A stretch of DNA of 64,000 bases from Sandaracinaceae bacterium (lineage in GTDB: Bacteria; Myxococcota_A; Polyangia; Polyangiales; Sandaracinaceae): contig JAHBWG010000051.1 in the NCBI GenBank assembly GCA_019637095.1, positions 1-64,000 on the forward strand, read 5' to 3'. A program made the translations under genes and the position numbers. Position 1 is the first letter of the stretch; the number at the start of each line of letters is the position of its first letter. Below the pieces are notes generated by a model that made no database searches, was not told the origin of the DNA, and saw only the letters and a list, made by a program, of their open reading frames with translations. Shown one piece after another: positions 1 to 8,103 of the stretch.

Positions 1-40
1 CGATCGACGCGCGCGCCGCCTCGACCGACAATCTGGCGCC

Positions 41-137
41 GCGTCACGCGCGGGCTCGCCACTCGGGCAGAGCCACTCAGAAGCACTCGAGGAGCGTCCA
101 CGCGAAGCGCGTGCACGGCGCCGAGCCCGGGCTCGTG
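41..137. repeat. 97-bp direct repeat, left copy
   Basis: Aligns without gaps to 2244-2340 at a constant offset of 2203 bp, with two mismatches (positions 71 and 128). In both copies it covers the last ~60 bp of a Cys-rich lipoprotein reading frame on the minus strand plus about 36 bp downstream of its stop. The left copy is detached from the rest of that gene. The repeats bracket the accessory cassette at 610-2056. Confidence 0.9.
77..137 (-). pseudogene. 3'-terminal relic of the Cys-rich lipoprotein gene
   Basis: Read on the minus strand this stretch encodes the ending TSPGSAPCTRFAWTLLECF and a stop at 77-79, the same ending as the intact lipoprotein gene at 2280-3038. Sequence to the right of 137 no longer matches, so this is a cut-off gene end and not a second functional copy. 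A minus-strand frame does run on to an ATG at 298, but that part shows no recognisable domain. Confidence 0.7.
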
Positions 138-609
138 GCGGCGAGGAGGTGGCCGAGGTCGCGGCGTCGACCCACGCCGCGCTCCTCGAGGTGCTCGCGC
201 GCCACGGCCGCTCGCTCGAGGGTGTCCACGAAGAGACCGACTCGCTCGACGAGCAGTCGGCGCTCGCGTCCTGAGATCGCGACCAAGCCGCGCGACATCG
301 CGCGCGTGCTCGCCGACGAACCAGTCGCTGGCGCGCGCGACCCACCCCGACGTCGCGAGAGACCTACGTCCCCGCCTCGGGGTCAGCTCCCGCTCGGGTT
401 CGGCTGAGCGTCCTCGCCGGCCGCGGCGCACCGCTCCGTCCTCGTCGCCTGCTCACGGCCGATCTACGGCCCCACGGGACGCTCTCGGTCGTCGGCGTGC
501 GGAGCGTGTCCCGAGTCCCGCGTCAGCGGCGCGCCGATTCGGCCGCCCTTTGGCACTCGAACGCGACTGGAGCCGTTCGACTCATCGACAGCCTTTGAGC
601 CGCGGTACG
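138..609. other. Gene-free stretch
   Basis: About 470 bp without a frame I would defend. Short open frames exist on both strands, but they are Arg/Ala/Ser-rich translations typical of shadow frames in GC-rich DNA. The promoter of the cassette starting at 610 should lie at the right end of this stretch; I see no clear -35/-10 pair. Confidence 0.4.
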
Positions 610-1101
610 ATGGTCCCGATGAACCGGCGTCGCGAACTGCTCACGAGGCTGGAGGACGGTCCGCCCGACAACGCGCTCCTCGAAGAGCTCGAGACGCTCT
701 TCGAGCAGGACGGTGATCTTGCCAGCGCGACGTGGCTGCGACTGGAGCGCCTCGGCTACGGCCACGAGACGGGCCTTCACAACTTGGGCGACGTGCTCGA
801 TGAGCATGTTCCGCCAGCGATCGTCCAAGCGATCGTGCGATCGCGCGTTCGGCGCGGGAGGCTCCAGATCGGAGACGATGGACCCGTCGTGGAATGGCCG
901 CACTTCTTCGTCGAGCCGTTCGACGAGCTGCGCCGATTGCGGAACGCCATCGCCCACGGCGGACCGATCACCGTAGACTTCCTCGTCGCGGAAGGATCGG
1001 GCGAGCCGCGCTCGCTCGTCTTCCCGAGCGGTGTGTTCATCGACATCGTCGCCCGCGTCACGCTCGAAATCGCGGATGTGCTCCGACGAGGTGATCCGTG
1101 A
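610..1101 (+). CDS. HEPN-like protein, first gene of accessory cassette
   Basis: A 163-aa soluble, largely helical protein. Residues 111-116 read RNAIAH, the R-N-x3-H signature of HEPN domains. Many of these are RNases in toxin-antitoxin and defence systems; others are inactive adaptors. The motif sits in the context PFDELRRLRNAIAHGG, after an acidic helical N-terminal region (residues 20-60). ATG at 610 is preferred over the TTG at 550, and a second in-frame ATG lies at 619; neither has a good Shine-Dalgarno sequence. The stop overlaps the GTG of the next gene by 4 bp, so the two are probably translationally coupled. RNase activity is inferred from the motif only. Confidence 0.65.
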   Translation: MVPMNRRRELLTRLEDGPPDNALLEELETLFEQDGDLASATWLRLERLGYGHETGLHNLGDVLDEHVPPAIVQAIVRSRVRRGRLQIGDDGPVVEWPHFFVEPFDELRRLRNAIAHGGPITVDFLVAEGSGEPRSLVFPSGVFIDIVARVTLEIADVLRRGDP

Positions 1102-1616
1102 CTCGCGCTGCTCTCGACCGGCACGATCTCGTCGAACGCCATCCCGGACTGAGCGACGCCGTCGCCGGGGCCCTCGTCGAGGCCGCCGCGGTCGCGCTCT
1201 CTCGTCACCACGTCGATGGGGCGGCCTCGTTCCGCGTCGACGACGGCGGACGCGGTGAGCAGGTCGAGATCTGCTGGACGGCGCCCGACGATCGCGCCCG
1301 CCGCGCGTGGAATGACGCATCCCGCGCGACGGAGTGGGCCGCCGAGGCCATTGCGATCGTCGCGGTCGAGCTCGCACGGAATTTGGTGGTCGTCGGTCGA
1401 GCCGCGCGCGGCACGCGCAACGACTTCCATCTTGGCCGTGAGGGGGACGGCCTCGAGACGGCGGCGCTCCTCGAAGTGGCGGGTTGCGATGACTGCGGGC
1501 TCCCAGGCCTGCTCGCGAAGAAGCAGGAGCAGGCCGCGCTGAATCCAGACGCGCTGCCGGCCATCGCGGCGGTGGTGCGGTTCGCGAGACCGCATGTCAT
1601 GATCGATGACGCATGA
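1098..1616 (+). CDS. Uncharacterised cassette protein with possible nuclease-like core
   Basis: A 172-aa protein starting with GTG inside the stop of the HEPN-like gene. No named domain is recognised with certainty. The stretch from residue 56 (VEICW) through GTRNDFHLG (105-113) and LLEVAGC (124-130) to a closing hydrophobic strand near 155-169 looks like a family of hypothetical proteins I recall from cyanobacteria, with a D-Y-W-L-G ... A-R-L-E-V-S-G pattern. Asp109 and Glu126 could be remnants of a D...E-x-K nuclease core, but the lysine is absent here, so activity is doubtful. Its stop overlaps the ATG of the third gene by 4 bp. Confidence 0.55.
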   Translation: MTRAALDRHDLVERHPGLSDAVAGALVEAAAVALSRHHVDGAASFRVDDGGRGEQVEICWTAPDDRARRAWNDASRATEWAAEAIAIVAVELARNLVVVGRAARGTRNDFHLGREGDGLETAALLEVAGCDDCGLPGLLAKKQEQAALNPDALPAIAAVVRFARPHVMIDDA

Positions 1617-2056
1617 GAGACGACGCGCATGACGCTGCGATGGCTGCGATGGACCGGGCTGAGGAGCTCGCGCGTGAGCAATTGCTCGAGGCGGCGCGGG
1701 AGACGTACGAGGAGGCGGCGCAGTTCGAGCAGCGCTCTGCGGACGCCGCGCCCGTGGATCGGCCGCGGACGCGGGGAGTGCTACGCGTCAGCGCCGTCTC
1801 GCTCTGGATGCGCGCCCGACGCTACGAGGACGCCGCTCGACTCGCCCGTCGCTACCTGCAGGAACCCCTCGCGGCCGGATATGCGCGCGAGCTTCACGAG
1901 CTGTTGAACGAGATCGAGGCGCGGCGCGCAGCCCTCGGGGCACTCCCGCGCGTGCCCGACCAGCAGGGCGGCGAGCTCCTTCGGCGTTTGAAGGAACGCG
2001 AGACACAGATCGTGAGCGGGATCGTCCCGCTCGTGCGCCTCACGAACGCGGCCTGA
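1613..2056 (+). CDS. Small helical TPR-like protein, third cassette gene
   Basis: A 147-aa helical protein without signal peptide or membrane segment. Residues ~10-100 form two or three helix pairs (AREQLLEAARETYEEAAQFE, then RRYEDAARLARRYLQEPL) of the kind seen in TPR-like folds. A central PRTRGVLRVSAVSLW stretch looks like a conserved family core. Its ATG overlaps the previous stop by 4 bp, closing a compact three-gene cassette. A role as scaffold, partner or immunity protein for the other two products is possible but not shown. No recognisable gene follows before the right repeat copy at 2244. Confidence 0.55.
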   Translation: MRDDAHDAAMAAMDRAEELAREQLLEAARETYEEAAQFEQRSADAAPVDRPRTRGVLRVSAVSLWMRARRYEDAARLARRYLQEPLAAGYARELHELLNEIEARRAALGALPRVPDQQGGELLRRLKERETQIVSGIVPLVRLTNAA

Positions 2057-2243
2057 GCGCCGGTGGTGAGGCGCGCTATCGAGGTCGACGGTGACGAGCT
2101 GCCCCTGTAGTCGAGAAGCTCGAAGCCCTCGGGCGTGCTGAGCATCGAGATGGGCGCGGTGCTGGGGACGAGGTTGCGGGCGCGGTGGCTGTCACTGATC
2201 GCGTCCGGGCCGACGGCGACGCGCGCCGCCGTCCCGAGGCGTC

Positions 2244-2340
2244 GCGTCACGCGCGGGCTCGCCACTCGGGCAGCGCCACTCAGAAGCACTCGAGGAGCGT
2301 CCACGCGAAGCGCGTGCACGGCGCCGAGCCGGGGCTCGTG
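2244..2340. repeat. 97-bp direct repeat, right copy
   Basis: Partner of 41-137. This copy is continuous with the intact lipoprotein gene: positions 2280-2340 are its 3' coding end and 2244-2279 lie downstream of its stop. Confidence 0.9.
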
Positions 2341-3038
2341 ACGTAGATGCAGGTGCCGTCGCAGAACCCGCAGTTCTCGAGCAGCGTGCAGTCGTAGCAG
2401 CTGAACGCGCGGCAGCGATCGTCCGGCGGCGGCGGCGGCGGCGTGGTCGACGGGGTCCGGCACGTGCCGGACTGGCAGGTGCCCTCGCAGCAGTCGACGT
2501 CGCCCGCGCAGACGCCGCCGAGCGGGTTGCACATCGGGACGGGCACCTCGCGACGGCACGTCCCGGCGACGCACACGTTGCCCGCGTCGCACGTCGTCCC
2601 GCAGCACGCCTCGCCCGTCGCGCCGCACACGCCGGGGTCGCCGCACACGCCGGTGACGCACGAGAGCCCCGCGTTGCACGGCGCGCCGCTCGCGCAGCAC
2701 GCCTCGCCGCGCAGGCCGCACGAGCCCACGCCGCCGTCGGTGAGCGCCGCCAGGCACGTGCTGCCGGCGCAGAAGAGGCCCGGCCCGCACGGCGCGCCCA
2801 TCGCGCAGCAGGCCATGTGCTCGCCGCCGCACGAGCTCGCCGCGCACGTCCCGGCGATGCACGCCAGCCCGCCGTTGCAGGTGCCGACGCCGCAGCACGG
2901 GTCCCCCTCCGCGCCGCAGAGCCCGCCGTCGCCGCCGCGCTGCATCGGGCCGCTCGCGTCGGCGCAGCCCGTGATGGCGCCGCCCGCGAGGGCGCAGCTC
3001 GCGGCGAGACCGAACGACAGGGACAGCGCGCGCCTCAC
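2280..3038 (-). CDS. Cys-rich repeat lipoprotein
   Basis: A 252-aa exported lipoprotein. Residues 1-25 are a signal peptide ending in the lipobox ITGC. The rest is built from about five cysteine modules of the form CG-x-x-G-x-x-CC-x-x-G-x-C-x2-GL-x-C-x-x-GTC. A Pro/Asp linker near residue 200 follows, then a PSI-like end (CRAFSCYDCTLLENCGFCDG). Such disulfide-rich lipoproteins are abundant on myxobacterial cell surfaces, but the function of this one is unknown. Its last 60 bp are duplicated at 77-137, so this locus has been a site of recombination. Confidence 0.8.
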   Translation of the reverse strand: MRRALSLSFGLAASCALAGGAITGCADASGPMQRGGDGGLCGAEGDPCCGVGTCNGGLACIAGTCAASSCGGEHMACCAMGAPCGPGLFCAGSTCLAALTDGGVGSCGLRGEACCASGAPCNAGLSCVTGVCGDPGVCGATGEACCGTTCDAGNVCVAGTCRREVPVPMCNPLGGVCAGDVDCCEGTCQSGTCRTPSTTPPPPPPDDRCRAFSCYDCTLLENCGFCDGTCIYVTSPGSAPCTRFAWTLLECF

Positions 3039-3157
3039 GGTGCGCTCTGACGATCAAGGTCCGTGCCGCGCCCCGCGAGTGGACGACGCGCGTCGTCGCT
3101 GGGGACGGCTGGCCCCGATCCGCGCCGCGATCGGGGCGCCGGTGTCACCCGCGGGGA

Positions 3158-5524
3158 CTACTCGGCGTTGCGAAGGTGGACCACGCGCTGCGGGAACGGG
3201 ATCTCGATCCCCGCCCGCTCGAGCGCCTCGTGCAGCGCCATCCCGAGCGCGGAGCGCGCCGCCGGGAGCTTCGTCGCGTCCGCGATCCAGATCCGCACCT
3301 CGAAGTCGATCGAGCTGTCGCCGAACGCGGTCAAGAGGACCGAGGGCGCCGGGCTCGCGAGCGCCAGCGGGTGCTCCTGCGCGGCGGCCATCAGCACGGC
3401 GTGCGTCGCCTTCACGTCGCTGCCGTACGCGACGCCGATCGGGAAGTCGACGCGCTGGGTCGCGTCGGTGTGCGTCCAGTTCACGAGCGGGCCTTCGATC
3501 ATCCTCGAGTTCGGGATGATGATGTCGGCGCCGTTCAGCGCGCGCACCGTGCTCGAGCGGATCCCGATCTCGGTGACCGTCCCGCGCACGTTCGAGACCT
3601 CGACGGTGTCGCCGACCTTCACCGGCCGCTCGAACACGAGCAGGAGCCCGGAAACGAAGTTGCTCACGATGTTCTGGAGGCCGAAGCCGACGCCGACGCC
3701 GAGCGCGCCCGCGAACAGCGCGAGCTGCGACAGGCCGATGCCCGCCGCGCTCGCCGCGAGCACGAACCCGAGCGCGAGCACGGTGTACCGAACGATCAGC
3801 GCGGCCGCCGCGGGCACGCCGGGGCCCATCTCGAGGCGCGGCGCGACGTCCTCCTGGAGCGTGCGCGCGAGGATGCGCGAGACGATCACCGCCGCCCAGA
3901 TGCCGCCGACGAACGCGAGCACCTCGCCGACGGAGATCTCGATGTCGCCCAGGCGCACGTTCTCGGCGAGGAGCTGCTCGAGCTGGGCGCGGAACGCGAC
4001 CCGCAGGCGGAAGTAGTCGAGCGCGATCCAGAGCCAGCCGAGCCCGAAGAGGAGCTGCGTCGCGCGCCGGAACGCGAGGCGCGTCACGTCCGCGTGGCGC
4101 CCGAGCACGGTGCTCTGCCAGAGCGGCGTCGAGAGCGCGGCGTCGACCCAGCCCAGGGCCGAGAGCTTGAGCGCCAAGAGCGCCATCGCGATGAACGCGG
4201 CGGCGATCGCGCCCTCGACGAGGATGCCCGCGAGGGGCACGTAGCCGGCGACGCACGCGCCGACGCCGACCGCGGCCGCCGCGCTCGCGCAGCCCCAGGC
4301 CGCGCGGACGGGGCCATCGGCCGCGCGCGCGCACGCGCCGAGCCCGCCGGTCGCGAGGATGGCGGTCGCGAGCAAGGCCACGCGGTGCTCGGCGTCGTGC
4401 TCGTCGAAGAGCAGGCGCAGCCAGTCGAGCGCGTAGAGGACGGCGGTGAGCCGCGTCGCGCGCCGGTGGCCGCGCTCGAGCGGCAGCAAGAGGAGGGGCG
4501 CGATGGCGAGGAGCTGCGCGAGCTCGACGACGGCGCGCGGCGCGAGCGGGTGGAGCGCGCGCACGAGGAACAACCCGACGAACAGCGTCGTCGCGACCGG
4601 GTGCGAGAGCGACGCGGTCGCGGCGTGCTCCGCGCCGAGCCGGTGCTCCCGCCGCAGCCAGTAGAGGAACGCGAGCAGCAGGAACGCGACGACGCCGTGG
4701 ACGTAGCCGCGCCCGCCCAGGTGCGTGACGAAGCGATCGAGGCCGTGGACGTGGTGCGTCAGCGCGTGCGCGAGCTGGGTGAGGAGCGGCGTCGCGGCGC
4801 GGTCGGTGGCGCCGCCGAGGCCCACGGGGTGCGTGCGCGACAGCACCCGGGCCTGGCTCTCCTCGATCGCGCGGTCGAGCTGCGCGAGCACGTCGCCGGT
4901 GACGAGCCCGTGCGCGGCGAGCCGCGTCTGCGCGCCGAGCACCTGCTCGAGGTGCTCGCGCAGATCGAGCGCCACCGCGGCGACGAGCTCGACGACCTCG
5001 CCGATCCGCGTGCGCGCCGCGTCGGGGTAGTCGGCCTCCGCGGCGGCGGCTGCCGTCGCGGCCCAGCGCCTGCGGATCGCCTCGACGCGCTCGGCCTCCG
5101 TGCCGAGCATCGTCGCGGTCTCCTCGAACGCCTCGGCGACCTCCGTCACCCGCGCGTCGAGCGTCGTCCACATCTCTTGCAGGTTGCGGAGCTCGCGCAC
5201 CGGCTGGGCCTCGAGCGCGTCGAGGTCGCTGTCCTCCCGGAGCCGCGCGACCTCGCGGCCGATGCTCTCGATCTCGATCAGCCGGTGCTCGAGGTCGCGC
5301 ACGTGGTGGATGCGCGCGCGGACCTGGTGCAGGGTGGCGCTCGCCTGCTGCGCGGCCGCCGCGACCTCCGCCGGGCGCACGATCCCCGCGGTCGCGGCCT
5401 CCGCGCCGGCGGTCGCCTCGGCCGGCGTGAGCGCGCCGACGCCGTCCTGCGCCGCCGCCGGCCCGCACGCGCCGAGCGCGAAGAGCGCGAGGAGCGCGAC
5501 GAAGAGACCGCTGGAGGGACGCAC
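3158..5524 (-). CDS. MscS-family mechanosensitive channel, large form
   Basis: A 788-aa inner-membrane channel that should open under membrane tension and release solutes. The N-terminus is a signal peptide (a possible LGAC lipobox, then AAAQ). A helical, coiled-coil-like periplasmic region (to ~250) and a series of membrane helices follow. The MscS core at the C-terminus has the pore helix AGALGVGVGFGLQNIVSNFVSG, the beta domain with FERPVKVGDTVEV, and NGADIIIPNS. Length and layout match the MscK/DUF3772-type large channels, not the ~290-aa E. coli MscS. The GTG at 5524 is chosen because it opens directly into the signal peptide; longer frames upstream cross the divergent gene. Confidence 0.85.
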   Translation of the reverse strand: MRPSSGLFVALLALFALGACGPAAAQDGVGALTPAEATAGAEAATAGIVRPAEVAAAAQQASATLHQVRARIHHVRDLEHRLIEIESIGREVARLREDSDLDALEAQPVRELRNLQEMWTTLDARVTEVAEAFEETATMLGTEAERVEAIRRRWAATAAAAAEADYPDAARTRIGEVVELVAAVALDLREHLEQVLGAQTRLAAHGLVTGDVLAQLDRAIEESQARVLSRTHPVGLGGATDRAATPLLTQLAHALTHHVHGLDRFVTHLGGRGYVHGVVAFLLLAFLYWLRREHRLGAEHAATASLSHPVATTLFVGLFLVRALHPLAPRAVVELAQLLAIAPLLLLPLERGHRRATRLTAVLYALDWLRLLFDEHDAEHRVALLATAILATGGLGACARAADGPVRAAWGCASAAAAVGVGACVAGYVPLAGILVEGAIAAAFIAMALLALKLSALGWVDAALSTPLWQSTVLGRHADVTRLAFRRATQLLFGLGWLWIALDYFRLRVAFRAQLEQLLAENVRLGDIEISVGEVLAFVGGIWAAVIVSRILARTLQEDVAPRLEMGPGVPAAAALIVRYTVLALGFVLAASAAGIGLSQLALFAGALGVGVGFGLQNIVSNFVSGLLLVFERPVKVGDTVEVSNVRGTVTEIGIRSSTVRALNGADIIIPNSRMIEGPLVNWTHTDATQRVDFPIGVAYGSDVKATHAVLMAAAQEHPLALASPAPSVLLTAFGDSSIDFEVRIWIADATKLPAARSALGMALHEALERAGIEIPFPQRVVHLRNAE

Positions 5525-5620
5525 CGAGGCATGGTGGGCCGAACGCGCCCGCGCGAGCAACGGCCAAACGCGCCGCACGCGGGCCTTCCCGTCGCGCGCG
5601 GCCGCGGTAGGATGCGCCGC

Positions 5621-6376
5621 ATGTTCGCCATGAACGACAAGGTCGCCATCGTCACCGGCGCGAGCCGCGGCATCGGCGCGGAGATCGCGCGCCGCTTCGC
5701 CGCCGCGGGCGCCAAGGTGGTGCTCGCCTCGCGCAACCTCCCGCCGCTCGCGGCGCTGAGCGCCGAGATCGAGGCGGCCGGCGGCGAGGCGCTGCCCTAC
5801 GCCTGCCACACCGGCAAGGAGGACCAGATCCAGGCGCTCGTCGCGGCGAGCGTCGAGCGCTTCGGCAAGGTCGACGTGCTCGTGAACAACGCCGCCACGA
5901 ACCCCTACTTCGGCCCGATGATGAACATCGAGGACGGCGCGTGGGACAAGACCTTCGAGGTCAACCTCAAGGGCTACTTCGCGATGACGCGCGCGGTCGT
6001 CCGCCACGTCCAGGCGCGCAAGGGCACGGGCTCCATCGTGAACGTCGCCTCGGTCGCCGGCTTCATGGCGATGCCGCTCCAGGGCGTCTACGCGATGACG
6101 AAGGCGGGCGTGATCTCGATGACGCGCACGCTGAGCGTCGAACTCGGCCCGGACATCCGCGTCAACGCGATCGCGCCGGGGCTCATCGACACGAAGTTCG
6201 CGTCGGCGCTCACGCAGAGCCCCGAGATCCTCGACGTGGTGATGCAGAAGACGAGCCTCAAGCGCGTCGGCCGCCCCGAGGACGTCGCAGGGGCGGCGCT
6301 CTTGCTCGCGAGCGACGCGGGCGCCTACTTCACCGGCGCCGTGCTCACGGTCGACGGCGGCTGGAGCCTCGGGTGA
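5621..6376 (+). CDS. SDR-family oxidoreductase (FabG-like)
   Basis: A 251-aa short-chain dehydrogenase/reductase. The N-terminal nucleotide-binding motif TGASRGIG, the NNAAT motif and a catalytic Ser with YAMTK (Tyr and Lys) are all present, as is the closing GAVLTVDGGWSLG typical of classical SDRs. The enzyme should reduce or oxidise a carbonyl/alcohol with NAD(P)(H); the substrate cannot be read from sequence. ATG 5621 is chosen over 5612 and 5630 because AGGA at 5608-5611 then lies 9 bases upstream. It is divergent from the MscS gene with 96 bp between starts. Confidence 0.9.
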   Translation: MFAMNDKVAIVTGASRGIGAEIARRFAAAGAKVVLASRNLPPLAALSAEIEAAGGEALPYACHTGKEDQIQALVAASVERFGKVDVLVNNAATNPYFGPMMNIEDGAWDKTFEVNLKGYFAMTRAVVRHVQARKGTGSIVNVASVAGFMAMPLQGVYAMTKAGVISMTRTLSVELGPDIRVNAIAPGLIDTKFASALTQSPEILDVVMQKTSLKRVGRPEDVAGAALLLASDAGAYFTGAVLTVDGGWSLG

Positions 6377-6438
6377 TCCGCGGGGCGGCCCTTCTCTCGA
6401 GGGGCGCGCTGGGCGTACCCTGATCGCGGAGGAGCCCG

Positions 6439-8103
6439 ATGACGTACCCCCGACGCACCGCGGCGCGCGCCGCGACGTGCGCGATGATCCTTGCTTGCCT
6501 TCTGGTGACCGCGGCGCCCGCGAGCGCGGTCCCCTTGCTCGACACGTTCGGCGGACCGGTCGGCTACGGCGCCAACGTGCTGCCCGCGAACGACGACGGC
6601 TCGTCTTCGGCGATCCCGCTCGCGCCCGCGTTCCCGGGCGGGCTCAACTTCTTCGGCGGCCCCTACGATCAGGTGTGGGTCAACAACAACGGCAACATCA
6701 CGTTCAGCGGTCCGGTCTTCAACTACACGCCGATGCCGTTCCCCGTCGCGATGCGGCCGATGATCGCGGCCTACTGGGGCGACGTCGACACGCGCGGCGG
6801 CGGCGCGCCGACCAACAACGGCGTCTTCTGGCACCTCGCGCCGGGGATGATGGTGGTGACCTGGCACAACGTCGGCGTCTACTCCATCAACGACAGCGTC
6901 AAGATGGACTTCCAGATGATCCTGCGGAACGCGCTCGACTGTCGCACCGGGGACTTCGACGTGGAGTTCCGCTACAACCGCTGCGAGTGGGAGGCGGGCA
7001 CCGCCTCGGGCGACTCGAACCGCAACGGCATCTGCGACGCGAGCGAGACCTCGTGTACGCCGGCGCAGGCCGGCTTCGACGCGGGCAACGGGACCGACTT
7101 CGTCGAGATCCCCGGCTCGCGCACGAGCGCCATCCGCGACGTCTGCACGACCTCGAACGTCGGGATGCCCGGCATCTGGCGCTTCAGCGTGCGCGGCGGG
7201 ATGGTGGCGTGCCCCGAGAACGGCACGCCCTGCGACACCGGGATGGTCGGCGCGTGCGGCCTCGGCGTCACGCAGTGCGTGGGCCGCGACACGATCTGCG
7301 CGCCGATCGGCCGCGCGAGCGCGGAGCGCTGCGACGGGATCGACAACGACTGCAACGGCGAGACCGACGAGGGCGACCTCTGCGAGGGTCTGAACGTGTG
7401 CATCCGCGGCGCGTGCGTGCCGCCGTGCTTCGAGGGGGGCTGCGGCGAGGGCGAGACGTGCAACACCGAGGGCATCTGCGTCGAGACGTCGTGTCTGGAC
7501 GTGACGTGCCCGGCCGGGCAGCGCTGCCGCGCCGGCACCTGCATCGGCGCGTGCGACGCCGTCACGTGCCCGCACGGGCGCCAGTGCGTCGCCGGCCGCT
7601 GCATCGATCTGTGCGCGGTCCTCACGTGCGACTCGGGAGAGGTGTGCGTCGACGGCGCGTGTGTGCCCGAGTGTCCGTGCCGCGCTTGCCCCGAGGGATC
7701 GCTCTGCGGCGCGGACGGGAGCTGCACCCCGGCCGGTTGCGATCTCACGATCTGCGAGGACGGCTTCTACTGCGTCGCGGGCGAGTGCCGCGACGCGTGC
7801 GCGGGCGCGGTGTGTCCGGCCGGTCAGGTCTGTCGCGTCGGCGAGTGCGTCGACGGCGCGCCGGATCGTCCCGACGCGGGCGTGCCCTCCGAGGACGCGG
7901 GCAGCGGCGGACCGCCGGTGGGCGAGGACGCGGGCACGGCCGACGGCGACGCGAGCGCGGGCGGCATGGACGCGGGCCGCTCGCCGCCCGGGTCGAGCAC
8001 GCCCGGCTGCGGTTGCCGGACGGCGGGGCGCGCGACGGAACGCGGCGCGGCGCTCCTGTCGCTCCTCGCGCTGCTCGCGCTCGCGTGGCGGAGGCGCCGA
8101 TGA
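6439..8103 (+). CDS. Nidogen-like, Cys-rich MYXO-CTERM surface protein
   Basis: A 554-aa exported protein. It has a signal peptide (1-32, ending ASA) and a nidogen-like (NIDO) beta domain over ~45-230 with QVWVNNNGNITF and AAYWGDVDT. A MopE-like CDGIDNDCNGETDEG segment follows, then a string of CPxGxxCxxGxC cysteine modules and an Asp/Gly-rich linker. The end, GCGCRTAGR plus a hydrophobic helix plus RRRR, is a MYXO-CTERM tail. In the known pathway, myxosortase cleaves such tails and the Cys becomes surface-anchored. ATG 6439 has GGAGGAG just upstream. Likely a surface or adhesion protein; the ligand is unknown. Confidence 0.88.
   Translation: MTYPRRTAARAATCAMILACLLVTAAPASAVPLLDTFGGPVGYGANVLPANDDGSSSAIPLAPAFPGGLNFFGGPYDQVWVNNNGNITFSGPVFNYTPMPFPVAMRPMIAAYWGDVDTRGGGAPTNNGVFWHLAPGMMVVTWHNVGVYSINDSVKMDFQMILRNALDCRTGDFDVEFRYNRCEWEAGTASGDSNRNGICDASETSCTPAQAGFDAGNGTDFVEIPGSRTSAIRDVCTTSNVGMPGIWRFSVRGGMVACPENGTPCDTGMVGACGLGVTQCVGRDTICAPIGRASAERCDGIDNDCNGETDEGDLCEGLNVCIRGACVPPCFEGGCGEGETCNTEGICVETSCLDVTCPAGQRCRAGTCIGACDAVTCPHGRQCVAGRCIDLCAVLTCDSGEVCVDGACVPECPCRACPEGSLCGADGSCTPAGCDLTICEDGFYCVAGECRDACAGAVCPAGQVCRVGECVDGAPDRPDAGVPSEDAGSGGPPVGEDAGTADGDASAGGMDAGRSPPGSSTPGCGCRTAGRATERGAALLSLLALLALAWRRRR

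Noticed and set aside
77-298. 73-aa minus-strand gene at the left end
   Set aside because: Only the last ~20 residues are meaningful, a duplicated tail of the lipoprotein gene; the rest shows no domain or ribosome-binding site.
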